Of a DNA stretch of 64,000 nt, positions 50,788 through 62,414 are shown in pieces. The translations under genes were made by a program, and so were the position numbers. The notes below the pieces were generated by a model. It ran no database searches, had not been told where the DNA came from, and saw only the letters and a list, made by a program, of their open reading frames with translations. How positions within the stretch are numbered: position 1 is the first letter of the stretch; each line of letters starts with the position of its first letter. Location: the NCBI RefSeq assembly GCF_013282725.1, contig NZ_CP054043.1:1054001-1118000 (forward strand), given 5' to 3'. The stretch is from Yersinia mollaretii ATCC 43969. GTDB taxonomy: Bacteria > Pseudomonadota > Gammaproteobacteria > Enterobacterales > Enterobacteriaceae.

Positions 50788-50836
50788 GAAAGGGCGACAA
50801 CAGATAACATAAGTCGTTATAGCGACAATGGAGTGA

Positions 50837-51727
<891 letters not shown>

Positions 51728-51813
51728 GCGACACACGTATTTGGCTAACAAATAACCAGCAAGGAGGGTTTAGCACCTGCCCCCTCCTTCACCTCCCCCA
51801 ACCCCACTCGACC

Positions 51814-52245
51814 CTATACTTTATCTGCCAGAAACTTTACTGGCACGGCGGGCGGGCCAAAACGGTTATCACCGTCACTCCCCAGAAACGCGCCGCAATC
51901 AATAAACATCATGACAATAATCAGCGTGGGAATGAAGCGCCCGACCCCCCATTGCCAAATAGGGGCCAGCATTTGCCAATTACCGGCCATCAACATCCAA
52001 GCCAGCACCACCAAAAATGCCCACCAACCCGCTTTATTGCGATCATGCAAGCGTTTGACCACCACCGCCGCCGTTGGCCACAGTAAAAAAACGACCGCAA
52101 ACGCAGCGGTTTGAATCGGCAACCAATCCTGCCCAGCCAGTGTAAAAATCACCAGCATCGCCATAAGCCACAGGCCGATCCAGATCCAAAAATCCCGCCG
52201 CCCGATGCGGCCTTTAAATGAAAAACACCACTGCTGTATTGTCAT
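51814..52245 (-). CDS. yiiR: DUF805 membrane protein, YiiR-like
   Basis: Small inner-membrane protein of unknown function. ATG 52245 (MTIQQWCFSFKGRIGRRDFW) gives 143 residues with the DUF805 start FKGRIGRRDFW, four hydrophobic segments and the family motif VVVKRLHDRNKAGWW near residue 65. The frame reaching to 52296 is without support. The neighbours yiiQ and tpiA on the other side match the E. coli order tpiA-yiiQ-yiiR, so the symbol rests on synteny as well as the domain. Confidence 0.85.
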   Translation of the reverse strand: MTIQQWCFSFKGRIGRRDFWIWIGLWLMAMLVIFTLAGQDWLPIQTAAFAVVFLLWPTAAVVVKRLHDRNKAGWWAFLVVLAWMLMAGNWQMLAPIWQWGVGRFIPTLIIVMMFIDCGAFLGSDGDNRFGPPAVPVKFLADKV

Positions 52246-52286
52246 CGATGAACTGATCCATTTACTTAAAAATAGTTTATTAGTGC

Positions 52287-52492
52287 ATGTACCCAATAGA
52301 TTTCAAGGTGCAGGAAGGTGGCAAGCGAGAAAATCCCGATGAGCTTACACAAGTAAGTGATTCGGGTGACAAATCTGCCGGGAGCAGATTTGAACGCTGC
52401 TTGCAGCGGCCTCACAGAGGCGAGGCCCATGGACGGGCCGAGTAACAAGTGCTGCCAACACGCCTGCAATTTGAAAGATGACGGGTGTGCGA
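52287..52492. repeat. ERIC element with internal insert
   Basis: Left arm GTACCCAATAGATTTCAAGG, core TCCCGATGAGCTTACACAAG and TAAGTGATTCGGGTGA, then an insert of about 75 bp beginning CAAATCTGCCGGGAGCAGAT (about 52370-52445), then GCTGCCAACACGCCTGCAAT and GATGACGGGTGT. The insert contains AGCAGATTTG and CTGCTTGCAGCGGCCTC palindromic pieces. The same insert is in the copy at 62415-62616. Confidence 0.85.
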
Positions 52493-52600
52493 AGTGTAAC
52501 TCAACCACACAACTAGCCCACAAACTTTGCAGTGAATTTTGACAATCACCCCTGATTACCGTTTTAATCCCCTCACACACTTCTAACGACGGCGTAAGTC

Positions 52601-53206
52601 ATGAGAAAAGAAATTGCCGCAACGCTAACAATATTGCTGCTAATCGCAGCGGTTAGCCGCGCTCATGCCGATCCCGCAGACGACAGTGGTCAGCCAACGG
52701 AAGAGGCACAACCGACTGCACCTTATCTGCTTTCCGGCGCGCCAACCTTTGATTTAACGCTAGTTAAATTCCGTGAAAGTTATAACCGCGCCAACCCGAC
52801 ACTGCCCATCAGTGAGTTTCACGCCATCATCGTCAAGGGCGATGCGCCGCCACTGACCCGAGCAGCCAGTAAAATCAATGAAAATCTCTATGCTTCAACC
52901 GCACTGGAGAAAGGCACCGGTAAGATTAAAACCTTACAAATCACCTATTTGCCGATAAAAGGGAGCGAGGAGAAAACAGCCCGACTGGTGGCCGTCAATT
53001 ACATGGCAGCCCTGATGCGGCAGTTTGAACCGGCGCTCACGCTACAGCAGAGTATTGATAACGTGCAGCAGCTATTGACCAAAGGTAAAGGGTCAACTTT
53101 CTACACTCATCCTGTCGGCGCAATTCGCTATGTTGTGGCAGATAATGGCGAAAAAGGGCTTACCTTCGCTGTTGAACCGATTAAGCTGTCACTATCTGAA
53201 GCATAA
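52601..53206 (+). CDS. yiiQ: YiiQ-like exported protein (DUF1454)
   Basis: Periplasmic protein of unknown function. The 201 residues have a signal peptide (about 1-23, hydrophobic core TLTILLLIAAVSRAHA) and a globular part typical of DUF1454: PYLLSGAPTFDLTLVKFRES, NPTLPISEFHAI, ENLYASTALEKGTGKIKTLQ and MAALMRQFEPALT. It precedes tpiA by 128 bp in the same direction, as in E. coli. No enzyme motif is seen. Confidence 0.92.
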   Translation: MRKEIAATLTILLLIAAVSRAHADPADDSGQPTEEAQPTAPYLLSGAPTFDLTLVKFRESYNRANPTLPISEFHAIIVKGDAPPLTRAASKINENLYASTALEKGTGKIKTLQITYLPIKGSEEKTARLVAVNYMAALMRQFEPALTLQQSIDNVQQLLTKGKGSTFYTHPVGAIRYVVADNGEKGLTFAVEPIKLSLSEA

Positions 53207-53304
53207 TCTCACCGCAATTAATGACGAAAAGCAAAGCCATTGTCACTAATCATCTCTATACTGTTGGACAGGTAAACTGCCTGTCGGGCAGTCATTATTA
53301 TTGA

Positions 53305-54102
<798 letters not shown>

Positions 54103-54177
54103 TTCCGCTTTTACGCTATGGGTTAAGCCGGAGCACAAAACACTCAGTTGGTTTACCCAATTAGGTGGATAAATATA

Positions 54178-54215
54178 ACAAAACGCCCGTAAGCATCCAC
54201 TTACGGGCGTTTTGT
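54178..54215. terminator. Bidirectional terminator between tpiA and sbp
   Basis: Perfect stem AAAACGCCCGTAAG/CTTACGGGCGTTTT with flanking A and T tracts on both sides, so it serves both converging genes. Confidence 0.93.
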
Positions 54216-54240
54216 TAACGACAACCATCAGCACACTATT

Positions 54241-55230
54241 TTAGCGTTTAGTGATCTCATCAAACACACCGCCAGTAGCGAAATGTGTCTGCTGCGTTTT
54301 GGTCCAGCCACCAAAGACGTCATCAATAGTAAACAACTTCAGTTTCGGGAACTCATTGGCAAACTTGGCCGCCACTGCCGGATCACGTGGGCGGTAGTAA
54401 TTCTTGGCCGCAATGGTCTGGCCTTCCGGTGAGTACAGATATTTCAAGTAAGCATCGGCGACTTCTCGGGTGCCGCGCTTATCAACCACTTTATCCACCA
54501 CCGACACCGTCGGCTCTGCCAGAATCGACACACTCGGCGTGATGATATCGAACTTATCTTTACCCACTTCATTCACCGCCAGCAGGGCTTCATTTTCCCA
54601 AGCAATCAACACATCGCCAATGCCACGTTCAACGAAGGTATTGGTGGCACCACGTGCGCCAGAGTCCAACACTTCCACATTCTTATACAGGTTTTTGACA
54701 AACTCTTGCGCCTTAGCCTGATCGTTATTGTTATGCTCTAACGCATAACCCCAAGCGGCCAGATAGTTCCAGCGCGCCCCACCGGAGGTTTTCGGGTTAG
54801 GGGTGATCACTGAGATGCCCGGTTTGACCAGATCTGACCAATCATGAATCTGCTTAGGATTCCCTTTACGGACTAAAAATACGATGGTCGAGGTGTAAGG
54901 TGCAGAGTTGTCTGGCAGGCGCTTGATCCAGTTTTTATCAATGCGACCACGCTCAGCAATAGCATCGACGTCATAAGCCAGTGCCAGTGTCACCACATCG
55001 GCTTCAATACCATTAATTACCGAGGTCGCCTGCTTTCCTGAACCGCCGTGGGATTGGCGTACTGTTACTTTGTCGCCAGTCTGCTGTTCCCAGTGTTTAC
55101 TGAACGCCTGATTATATTCCTGATAAAACTCGCGCGTCGGATCATAAGACACATTCAGTAATTGAATATCTTTCGCCATAGCACCTGATGCCAACAGCAG
55201 TAACGACAAACCCACACCCCATTTACGCAT
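54241..55230 (-). CDS. sbp: Periplasmic sulfate-binding protein Sbp
   Basis: Binds sulfate (and thiosulfate) for the CysTWA ABC importer. The 329 residues carry a signal peptide ([19 protein letters not shown]) and the mature start [20 protein letters not shown], with the sulfate-site motifs [36 protein letters not shown] and [18 protein letters not shown] (each a family hallmark). No transporter genes are next to it, as in E. coli. Confidence 0.98.
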   Translation of the reverse strand: MRKWGVGLSLLLLASGAMAKDIQLLNVSYDPTREFYQEYNQAFSKHWEQQTGDKVTVRQSHGGSGKQATSVINGIEADVVTLALAYDVDAIAERGRIDKNWIKRLPDNSAPYTSTIVFLVRKGNPKQIHDWSDLVKPGISVITPNPKTSGGARWNYLAAWGYALEHNNNDQAKAQEFVKNLYKNVEVLDSGARGATNTFVERGIGDVLIAWENEALLAVNEVGKDKFDIITPSVSILAEPTVSVVDKVVDKRGTREVADAYLKYLYSPEGQTIAAKNYYRPRDPAVAAKFANEFPKLKLFTIDDVFGGWTKTQQTHFATGGVFDEITKR

Positions 55231-55395
55231 TGACCCACTCCCCAGAATAATGGTTATTAACCTAAATAGTTTTAACTTAAGTGATTATTCAACCCAATAG
55301 GTTGGCTTGATAGAGAGCGTGCCAGAAACTATCCATCCAATTAAAGAATAAAAAACTTCTGATTATATCAATACGAAATATACGATCGCTAAAAT

Positions 55396-55422
55396 GCAAA
55401 AAGCCCCCGCAAGCGGAGGCTC
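55396..55422 (-). terminator. Rho-independent terminator after pfkA
   Basis: Minus strand GCCTCCGC-TT-GCGGGGGC followed by TTTTTGC. Confidence 0.9.
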
Positions 55423-55444
55423 TGTTATCGCGCGATAGACTGTT

Positions 55445-56428
55445 TTAGAACAGTTTTTTCGCGGTGTCGTACCAATCTTCTTTAAATTTACTTTTCTTAT
55501 TCTCTGGTGCGATACAAACGGAGATTAATTCATGCACCATTTTCTCATTCTGGATGCCGACGCAGAAGCCGCCTTGGGTGAAATCATGATCCTGCAACAG
55601 CAGGTCAACAGCATAAGAACCCATACGGGAAGCCAGAATGCGATCATAAGCCACCGGAGCACCACCGCGCTGGATATGGCCCAACACCGTGCCACGAGTT
55701 TCACGGCCAGTTTCTTTCTCAATGTATTTAGCCAGAGAATCAATATCATCCAGCTTTTCGGTAATCGCCACGATAGCGTGCTTCTTACCTTTCGCAATGC
55801 CCGCTTTGATTTCAGCAACCAAGTCTTCACGTTTAAATTCCACTTCTGGGATAGCGATAAACTCGCAACCCCCAGCAATGGCCGCAGCCAAGGTCAAATC
55901 GCCGCAATAACGACCCATCACTTCCACGATAGAGATGCGCTGATGTGAAGAAGAGGTATCACGCAGGCGGTCAATCGCTTCGACCACAGTTTCCAGAGCG
56001 GTGAAGAAGCCGATGGTGTAGTCAGTCCCTGCCACATCGTTATCGATGGTGCCCGGTAAACCGACACAGTGAATGCCACCCTCTTTTGTCAGCAAATCAG
56101 CACCGGCATAAGAACCGTCGCCGCCGATAACCACCAAACCATCAATACCACGGTCAGCCATGTTCTTAAGGGCAACTTTACGCACTTCTGGGTCACGGAA
56201 CTCAGGGAAACGGGCAGAACCGAGGAAAGTACCGCCACGGTTAATCATATCTGACACACTATAGCGGTCCAGTTTCCTCATGCGATTTTCATGCAAGCCA
56301 AGGTAGCCATCTTCAATACCGTAAACTTCCAATCCTGCTGACAAAGCAGCACGAACGACCCCACGGATGGCTGCGTTCATACCTGGCGCGTCACCGCCGC
56401 TTGTTAGTACACCGATTTTCTTGACCAT
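55445..56428 (-). CDS. pfkA: 6-phosphofructokinase isozyme I PfkA
   Basis: ATP-dependent, allosteric glycolytic kinase. 327 residues (E. coli 320). Motifs: [18 protein letters not shown] with the ATP glycine loop, [35 protein letters not shown] with catalytic Asp, [10 protein letters not shown] and [20 protein letters not shown]. The C-terminus is slightly longer than in E. coli ([16 protein letters not shown]). AGAGGTAG lies just ahead of the ATG. Neighbour of fieF and sbp, as in E. coli. Confidence 0.98.
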   Translation of the reverse strand: MVKKIGVLTSGGDAPGMNAAIRGVVRAALSAGLEVYGIEDGYLGLHENRMRKLDRYSVSDMINRGGTFLGSARFPEFRDPEVRKVALKNMADRGIDGLVVIGGDGSYAGADLLTKEGGIHCVGLPGTIDNDVAGTDYTIGFFTALETVVEAIDRLRDTSSSHQRISIVEVMGRYCGDLTLAAAIAGGCEFIAIPEVEFKREDLVAEIKAGIAKGKKHAIVAITEKLDDIDSLAKYIEKETGRETRGTVLGHIQRGGAPVAYDRILASRMGSYAVDLLLQDHDFTQGGFCVGIQNEKMVHELISVCIAPENKKSKFKEDWYDTAKKLF

Positions 56429-56663
56429 GACTACCTCTGAACTTGTAGATGCGATTTTTTAAAATTCGTTGTCTGCTGATTTATGTCTTGCACAGGTGAA
56501 GAGTACAGAAAATCAGCTTTATGAGCTTAATATCGGATATTATAGCAAAAACACCAAGCTGAATTGATTCAAGTCATGCCATTTGGCGGTATTTTCTTCA
56601 TGACCGAACCATAATGTAACCACAGTTTACTTATCGTTAATGAATCAATTATTTATTACGTAA

Positions 56664-57566
56664 TTATAGTTCCCAATGCGCATGGCGCTCTTTTGGCACC
56701 ACGGAGCAGGGATCTTGGTGGATAAGCACATCAGCACCGGGGAAGCGGTGCAGCAGTGCACGTTCAACTTGTTCAGCTAAAATATGCGCCTGCATTAACG
56801 GCAGCATATCTTCCATCTCAAGGTGCAGTTGAATAAAGCGTGTCGGTCCCGACTGACGGGTACGCAAATCATGAGCGCCAACCACCCCCGGCCATGACAT
56901 CACAATGTCGATAATTTCCTGCCGCTCGGCATCAGGCAATGCACGATCCAGCAAGGCTTGCACCGCTTCATAGCCCATACGCAGCGCGCTATAGAGAATA
57001 TAAACGCCGATCCCCAACGCGAACAGCGCATCTGCACGATGAAAACCGTACCAACTGAGTGCCAACGCAATAAGAATAGCACCATTCATCATGACGTCAG
57101 ATTGATAGTGCAACATATCGGCGCGAATGGCCTGACTGTGGGTTTTTCGTACCACCCAACGCTGAAAAGTGACTAATATCAGGGTACTGAAGAGTGCGAT
57201 TAACGTCACCCAGATACCGACACCCAGATCTTGCAATGGCTCCGGTGACGCTAAATGTTGGAAGCCGGTCAGGAACAGGAATAACGCCGAACCTGAAATG
57301 AACATACTTTGCGCCAACGCCGCCAGTGATTCAGCTTTGCCATGACCAAAAGTATGTTCTTCATCAGCGGGTTGTAGTGAATAGCGCACCACAAAAAGGT
57401 TTGTCAGCGAGGCCGCAAGATCCACCAGCGAGTCAACTAACGCGGCCAATAAACTCACTGATCCGGTATGCCACCAAGCAAAAATTTTAATAATCAGTAA
57501 GATTGAGGCCAACACCGTCGCACTGAGCGCAGCAGCTTTAACCAGTCGCGCATATTGCGGATCCAT
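56664..57566 (-). CDS. fieF: Cation diffusion facilitator FieF (YiiP)
   Basis: Inner-membrane proton-coupled exporter of Fe2+, Zn2+ and Cd2+. The 300 residues have six membrane segments and a cytosolic C-terminal domain. Metal site in the membrane: [15 protein letters not shown] (Asp45, Asp49) and [17 protein letters not shown] (His153, Asp157). The C-terminal domain has [20 protein letters not shown] and [12 protein letters not shown]. Between pfkA and cpxP, the standard order. Confidence 0.98.
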   Translation of the reverse strand: MDPQYARLVKAAALSATVLASILLIIKIFAWWHTGSVSLLAALVDSLVDLAASLTNLFVVRYSLQPADEEHTFGHGKAESLAALAQSMFISGSALFLFLTGFQHLASPEPLQDLGVGIWVTLIALFSTLILVTFQRWVVRKTHSQAIRADMLHYQSDVMMNGAILIALALSWYGFHRADALFALGIGVYILYSALRMGYEAVQALLDRALPDAERQEIIDIVMSWPGVVGAHDLRTRQSGPTRFIQLHLEMEDMLPLMQAHILAEQVERALLHRFPGADVLIHQDPCSVVPKERHAHWEL

Positions 57567-57651
57567 AACTCATTCCGAATAATATTCAGGGCTTATTAGT
57601 ATATACCTTAAATAAATTGAGTTGGAGCGAGAGAGCAATTGGGGGGCGTGA

Positions 57652-57682
57652 CAAAAAAAAAAGCCCCGCCATCATGGCGGGG
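57652..57682 (-). terminator. Rho-independent terminator after cpxP
   Basis: Stem CCCCGCC-ATGAT-GGCGGGG on the minus strand, followed by about ten T. Confidence 0.95.
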
Positions 57683-57735
57683 AAAGACAGGGATGGTGTC
57701 TATGGCAAGGAAAACAGGGTATTACTTGGTACTAC

Positions 57736-58242
57736 TTACTTCTGGGCAGAAGAGGGTTGTGCTGCTGGCGCCTGCTGCATTTTCTCAATGCGCTGCTGGT
57801 GCTTTTGATTCAGGGCAGCTTTTTGCTCTGGGGTGAGCAAGTTGTACATTTGGTTACGAACTTTGGCCATTTCGACCTGGCGTTCAATCTGGTCTTTGGA
57901 CATCTTCTCGGCTTGCGCTCTTACCGCAGCTTCGTCGAACTTATCGGCGGTAACCAGCTTATGCATGGCTTCACGGTCAGCAACATCAAGGCGAGGTTGG
58001 CCTTGGCGCGACTGGCGCATCAGGTCACGCATTTGCTGACGCTGCTGCTCAGTCAGATTCACACCGTCAAACATGTTATGGTGACCACGACCGTCTTTCT
58101 TGTTCATCATCGCACCGTCACCGTTACCGTGGCACCAGCCATCTGCAGCTTCGGTCTTATCGGCGGCGAAGGCGGCTGAAGAGCCGAGAACTAACATTGA
58201 CGCCATGATTAACGTTGTTAATTTAGTTACTTTACGCATCAT
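57736..58242 (-). CDS. cpxP: Periplasmic adaptor and Cpx inhibitor CpxP
   Basis: Binds misfolded periplasmic proteins and inhibits the CpxA sensor. The 168 residues start with a signal peptide (hydrophobic core [19 protein letters not shown]) and have the two LTxxQ motifs of the CpxP/Spy family: [15 protein letters not shown] (near 63) and [15 protein letters not shown] (near 137). The tail is rich in Gln, Ala and Pro. AGGAG lies ahead of two adjacent ATG codons, so the start may be 58242 or 58239. Divergent from cpxRA across a CpxR box. Confidence 0.95.
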   Translation of the reverse strand: MMRKVTKLTTLIMASMLVLGSSAAFAADKTEAADGWCHGNGDGAMMNKKDGRGHHNMFDGVNLTEQQRQQMRDLMRQSRQGQPRLDVADREAMHKLVTADKFDEAAVRAQAEKMSKDQIERQVEMAKVRNQMYNLLTPEQKAALNQKHQQRIEKMQQAPAAQPSSAQK

Positions 58243-58334
58243 TTAACTCCTGGTTTCTATCTGCTAAGCGATTTGCTGCTATGCGATTCATTGAGAAGCA
58301 GTCTATCGGCCCAGCTGCAAACATGCGTCAGCGG

Positions 58335-58375
58335 ATGTAAAACTGGAGTCAGGGCATGTAAAGCTAAGTAAAGTC
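58335..58375. promoter_or_regulatory. CpxR box between cpxP and cpxR
   Basis: GTAAAGCTAAGTAAA at 58358-58372 matches the consensus GTAAA-N5-GTAAA exactly. A further GTAAA half-site lies at 58337-58341. The spacer serves both cpxP and cpxRA, so it explains activation of the inhibitor and autoregulation. Confidence 0.9.
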
Positions 58376-58426
58376 ATGGAATACCGGCAATTGATAACGT
58401 ATTTTGCGTCAAGAGGAGAAATAAAC

Positions 58427-59125
58427 ATGCATAAAATCCTATTAGTTGATGATGACCGTGAATTGACGTCGCTGTTGAAAGAGTTGCTAGAAATGGAAGG
58501 CTTTAATGTTGTTGTTGCCTATGATGGCGAACAGGCATTGAATCTGTTGGACAGTTCTATCGACTTGTTATTGCTTGATATTATGATGCCGCGTAAGAAC
58601 GGTATCGAAACGCTGAAAGAACTGCGTCAACATCACCAGACACCGGTGATTATGCTGACTGCCCGTGGTAGTGAATTGGATCGGGTGCTTGGCCTTGAGT
58701 TAGGCGCGGATGATTATCTGGCAAAACCTTTTAATGACCGCGAGCTGGTGGCCCGTATCCGCGCCATTTTGCGCCGCTCTAACTGGAGCGAACAGCAGCA
58801 AAATGTCGATCAGGGTGCGCCAACACTGGAAGTTGATTGCCTGCAATTGAATCCGGGCCGTCAGGAGGCCAGCTTTGAAGGCCAGTCGCTGGAATTAACC
58901 GGTACCGAATTTACCTTACTCTACCTACTGGCACAGCATCTCGGTCAGGTCGTCTCACGCGAGCATCTGAGTCAAGAAGTGCTGGGTAAACGGTTGACGC
59001 CTTTTGACCGCGCCATTGATATGCACATTTCAAATCTGCGCCGTAAGTTGCCGGATCGTAAAGATGGTCTGCCGTGGTTTAAAACCCTGCGGGGACGTGG
59101 GTATCTGATGGTATCCGAAACATGA
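58427..59125 (+). CDS. cpxR: Envelope-stress response regulator CpxR
   Basis: OmpR-family regulator phosphorylated by CpxA. ATG 58427 (MHKILLVDDDRELTSLLKEL) with AGGAG 9 bp upstream gives 232 residues as in E. coli. Receiver domain: acidic pocket DDD (8-10), phosphorylated Asp51 in DLLLLDIMMPRKNG, switch Thr in MLTARG and Lys in YLAKPF. C-terminal winged helix from about 135: LELTGTEFTLLYLLAQHLGQ and DRAIDMHISNLRRKL. The upstream frame to 58376 has no support. Confidence 0.98.
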   Translation: MHKILLVDDDRELTSLLKELLEMEGFNVVVAYDGEQALNLLDSSIDLLLLDIMMPRKNGIETLKELRQHHQTPVIMLTARGSELDRVLGLELGADDYLAKPFNDRELVARIRAILRRSNWSEQQQNVDQGAPTLEVDCLQLNPGRQEASFEGQSLELTGTEFTLLYLLAQHLGQVVSREHLSQEVLGKRLTPFDRAIDMHISNLRRKLPDRKDGLPWFKTLRGRGYLMVSET

Positions 59126-60498
59126 TTAACAGTTTAACGACGCGAATTTTTGCTATTTTCTGGTTTACCTTAGCACTGGTATTGATGCTTGTGCTGATGG
59201 TGCCCAAGCTGGATTCGCGTCAAATGACCACCTTGCTCGAAAGTGAGGAGCGTCAAGGAACAATGCTGGAGCAGCATATTGAAGCTGAACTGGCCAGCGA
59301 TCCGGCGAATGATCTCATGTGGTGGCGCAGGCTTTATCGCGCCATTGAGAAGTGGGCACCGCCAGGTCAGCATTTGGTGCTGGTAACCACCGAGGGGCGT
59401 GTCATTGGTGCCCAGCGCCACGAAATGCAAATGGTCCGTAATTTTATCGGCCAGTCAGATAACTCAGATCAGCCGAAAAAGAAAAAATATGGCCGCGTCG
59501 AGATGGTCGGCCCCTTCTCTATTCGTGATGGGGAAGATAACTATCAGCTCTACTTGCTGCGCCCTGCCAACAGCCCACAATCTGATTTTATTAATTTGAT
59601 GTTTGACCGCCCGCTGCTGCTCTTGATTGCTACCATGTTGATCAGCTCGCCGTTGCTCTTGTGGCTGGCGTGGAGTTTGGCAAAGCCCGCGCGTAAGCTG
59701 AAAAATGCCGCCGATGATGTCGCACGGGGCAACCTGAAACAGCACCCTGAATTGGAATCCGGCCCGCAAGAATTCTTAGCAACTGGAGCCAGTTTCAATC
59801 AGATGATCAGTGCGCTCGATCGGATGGTCGTCGCCCAACAGCGGCTGATTTCGGATATCTCCCATGAATTACGCACTCCGCTGACCCGTTTGCAACTGGC
59901 GACTGCGCTGATGCGCCGCCGACATGGTGAAGGGAAAGAGTTGGAGCGCATCGAAATGGAAGCACAGCGGCTAGATAGCATGATCAATGATTTGCTGGTG
60001 CTATCTCGCAGTCAGCACAAAAATGAGCTGCATCGTGAACCGATTAAAGCGAATGATTTATGGTCTGAAGTGCTGGAAGATGCTCAATTCGAAGCGGACC
60101 AAATGGGTAAAACGCTGGAGGTAACATCACCTCCGGGGCCATGGACCCTATTTGGCAACCCTGCGGCTCTTGACAGTGCGCTGGAGAATATCGTGCGTAA
60201 TGCGCTGCGTTATTCCCATCACCACATTGCGGTGGCATTCAGCTCGGATAATCATGGTGTCACTATCATTGTTGATGATGATGGCCCAGGCGTCAGCCCG
60301 GATGACCGTGAACAGATATTCCGGCCGTTTTATCGCACTGATGAGGCACGTGATCGCCAATCAGGCGGAACCGGTTTGGGGCTGGCGATTGTTGAAACTG
60401 CCGTTAATCAGCATCGCGGTTGGGTACGAGCAGAGGACAGCCCATTAGGTGGCCTGCGCTTGATACTTTGGCTGCCGCTACATCCTCTGAAAGCCTAA
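59122..60498 (+). CDS. cpxA: Envelope-stress sensor histidine kinase CpxA
   Basis: Inner-membrane kinase/phosphatase for CpxR. The start overlaps the cpxR stop by 4 bp (ATGA). 458 residues: membrane segment near 7-28, periplasmic sensor to about 163, second membrane segment near 164-186, HAMP, phospho-acceptor His in LISDISHELRTPLTRLQLA (near 248), N box ALENIVRNALRYSHH, DDGPGVS and GGTGLGLAIVETAVNQH. Orthologous in length and motifs to E. coli CpxA. Confidence 0.98.
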   Translation: MINSLTTRIFAIFWFTLALVLMLVLMVPKLDSRQMTTLLESEERQGTMLEQHIEAELASDPANDLMWWRRLYRAIEKWAPPGQHLVLVTTEGRVIGAQRHEMQMVRNFIGQSDNSDQPKKKKYGRVEMVGPFSIRDGEDNYQLYLLRPANSPQSDFINLMFDRPLLLLIATMLISSPLLLWLAWSLAKPARKLKNAADDVARGNLKQHPELESGPQEFLATGASFNQMISALDRMVVAQQRLISDISHELRTPLTRLQLATALMRRRHGEGKELERIEMEAQRLDSMINDLLVLSRSQHKNELHREPIKANDLWSEVLEDAQFEADQMGKTLEVTSPPGPWTLFGNPAALDSALENIVRNALRYSHHHIAVAFSSDNHGVTIIVDDDGPGVSPDDREQIFRPFYRTDEARDRQSGGTGLGLAIVETAVNQHRGWVRAEDSPLGGLRLILWLPLHPLKA

Positions 60499-60522
60499 TC
60501 AGTCCGTTGCACTTGAAATAAC

Positions 60523-60556
60523 CTCTCTGCCCGATCATTTTGGATTGGGCAGAGAG
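60523..60556. terminator. Hairpin at the convergent cpxA / ada ends
   Basis: Perfect 10-bp stem CTCTCTGCCC/GGGCAGAGAG (60523-60532 with 60547-60556). It overlaps the last codons of ada. Confidence 0.6.
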
Positions 60557-61632
60557 TTGTCTGTCACCACCACACCCTCTTTTTCCAGTAGCCGCTTCTT
60601 ACGGTCAATACCCCAACGATAGCCGGATAGTGAACCATCCTGCCGAATGACCCTATGGCAAGGAATAGCCACAGCCAACATATTGGCCGCACAAGCGCCC
60701 GCAACCGCGCGCATAGATTTGGGTGAACCGATCTTGGCGGCAATATCAGCGTAACTGGCAGTTTCACCTGTCGGGATCTCCCGAAGCGCCTGCCATACCC
60801 GCTGCTGAAAAGCGGTACCCTGAATATCCAGCGGCAGATCAAGGCCGAATTGGGGTGCCTCAACCAACCCCACCACCTGCGCGAACCACTGTTCGAACTC
60901 GACATCACCACCGATTAACTCCGCCTGCGGAAATTTATCCTGCAACTGCTGCACCAGTGGGCCGGGTGAGTCACCCAACAAAATAGCGCAGATGCCCAGC
61001 TCACTTTTCGCCATCAAAATCGCGCCAAGGGCGCTTTCACCGACGGCGAATCGCAGCGTGACATCGCGTCCGCCATTACGATAACGGGTCGGCGTCATTC
61101 CCAATAGCTGATTTGATTGAGCATAAAACCGCCCATTGGCGTTGTAACCAGCATCAAAAATAGCGTCAGTCACTGAGCCGCCCTCAGCCAGTTGAGTGCG
61201 AACTCGTGCACTTCGCATCGCATTGGCATACGCCTTCGGAGTCAGCCCAGTCATCGCTTTAAACAGCCGATGAAAATGAAAAGCGCTGAGATTCAATTCA
61301 GCCGCCAGTTCATCGAGCTTAAGTGGTGTTTCCGCCTGCTCAATTAAACGACATGCCCGACTGATTTTTTCTGCGTGCTGCTGCGCCAGTGGCAACTGAG
61401 TGGGCTGGCAACGTTTGCACGGCCGATAGCCCGCAAGCTCGGCAGCGTGATTATCGGCAAAGAATTCAATGTGTTCAGCTTTGGCTTGGCGGGATGGGCA
61501 AGAAGGTCGGCAATAGATACCGGTAGTTTTCACCGCATAAACGAACTGACCATCGGCGGCTTTATCGCGAGTCAGAACAGCGGCCCATCTTGGGTCCTGC
61601 GCACTGCCGCTCACTACTTTGGCTGATATCAT
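60535..61632 (-). CDS. ada: Ada: methyl-phosphotriester sensor, regulator and O6-methylguanine methyltransferase
   Basis: Repairs methylated DNA by irreversible transfer to its own cysteines, and when methylated activates alkylation-repair genes. ATG 61632 with GGGGGA upstream gives 365 residues (E. coli 354). Domains: N-terminal zinc domain with Cys41 and Cys45 in TTGIYCRPSCPSR and Cys in GYRPCKRCQP (four zinc ligands); AraC-type HTH (about 90-185, LAAELNLSAFHFHRLFKAMT); methyltransferase with PCHRVIRQDG (acceptor Cys) and YRWGIDRKK. No alkB or alkA is next to it. The frame to 61671 adds 13 residues without support. Confidence 0.94.
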   Translation of the reverse strand: MISAKVVSGSAQDPRWAAVLTRDKAADGQFVYAVKTTGIYCRPSCPSRQAKAEHIEFFADNHAAELAGYRPCKRCQPTQLPLAQQHAEKISRACRLIEQAETPLKLDELAAELNLSAFHFHRLFKAMTGLTPKAYANAMRSARVRTQLAEGGSVTDAIFDAGYNANGRFYAQSNQLLGMTPTRYRNGGRDVTLRFAVGESALGAILMAKSELGICAILLGDSPGPLVQQLQDKFPQAELIGGDVEFEQWFAQVVGLVEAPQFGLDLPLDIQGTAFQQRVWQALREIPTGETASYADIAAKIGSPKSMRAVAGACAANMLAVAIPCHRVIRQDGSLSGYRWGIDRKKRLLEKEGVVVTDNSLPNPK

Positions 61633-61799
61633 GATGAATCCCCCATGAATACTGATTGTGGCGACCAGCATATAAAATAACCGCAGCTCGCACTCTCCGG
61701 TCCTTGCTTTTAAATTTTTGTTTTACAGCACCCGCATCGGCAACCGCTGCACTGAGAGGGGGATTCTGATATCCTGCGCCCCTCATTATTGGGGGACAT

Positions 61800-62303
61800 A
61801 TGCTTAATATCGTTTTATTTGAACCCGAAATCCCGCCCAATACCGGCAATATCATCCGGTTATGTGCGAATACCGGCTGCCAGCTCCATCTGATTAAACC
61901 TTTGGGTTTCACTTGGGATGACAAACGCTTACGCCGTGCGGGTCTTGATTATCATGAGTTTGCCAGCATCAAACATCACCATGATTACCAAGCCTTTTTG
62001 GACAGTGAAAAACTCGATGGTGCGCAATCCGCCGGAGCAACACCTGCCCGCTTATTTGCGTTGACGACCAAAGGGACACCCGCCCACAGCGCCGTCAGTT
62101 ATCAGGCTAATGATTATTTGCTGTTTGGCCCTGAAACCCGTGGTTTACCCGCCACTGTTCTGGATGCGCTACCCGCTCAGCAGAAAATCAGGATTCCAAT
62201 GCAAGCAGATAGCCGTAGCATGAATCTGTCAAATGCCGTATCAGTGGTGGTGTATGAAGCTTGGCGGCAGTTGGGTTATCCCGGCGCGCTACTGAAAGAG
62301 TAG
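61800..62303 (+). CDS. trmL: tRNA (cytidine/uridine-34 2'-O)-methyltransferase TrmL
   Basis: SPOUT-class enzyme that methylates the wobble ribose of the two leucine tRNAs CmAA and cmnm5UmAA in E. coli. The 167 residues (E. coli 157) have [20 protein letters not shown] at the start, the SAM-binding knot with [13 protein letters not shown] and [20 protein letters not shown]. The stop codon TAG is also the first three bases of a 20-bp tandem repeat. Confidence 0.97.
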   Translation: MLNIVLFEPEIPPNTGNIIRLCANTGCQLHLIKPLGFTWDDKRLRRAGLDYHEFASIKHHHDYQAFLDSEKLDGAQSAGATPARLFALTTKGTPAHSAVSYQANDYLLFGPETRGLPATVLDALPAQQKIRIPMQADSRSMNLSNAVSVVVYEAWRQLGYPGALLKE

Positions 62304-62388
62304 TTGTGTTTGCCCAAATGTAGTTGTGTTTGCCCAAATGTAGCTGTGTTTGCCCAAATATAGCTGTGTTTGCCCAAATATAGCTGTG
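62301..62388. repeat. 20-bp tandem repeat, 4.4 copies, beginning in the trmL stop codon
   Basis: Units TAGTTGTGTTTGCCCAAATG at 62301 and 62321, then TAGCTGTGTTTGCCCAAATA at 62341 and 62361, then a partial TAGCTGTG. Units differ by two substitutions (T/C at position 4, G/A at position 20). Each unit starts with TAG, so copy-number change would not alter TrmL. Confidence 0.97.
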
Positions 62389-62414
62389 ACCAGCTAATAA
62401 CCCAATATAGAAAG

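Noticed and set aside
52266..52580. Leftward open frame across the ERIC upstream of yiiQ
   Set aside because: It is read from ERIC sequence; a similar frame (shared piece RPLQAAFKSAPGRFVTR) appears at 62188-62559 only because the same ERIC insert is there.
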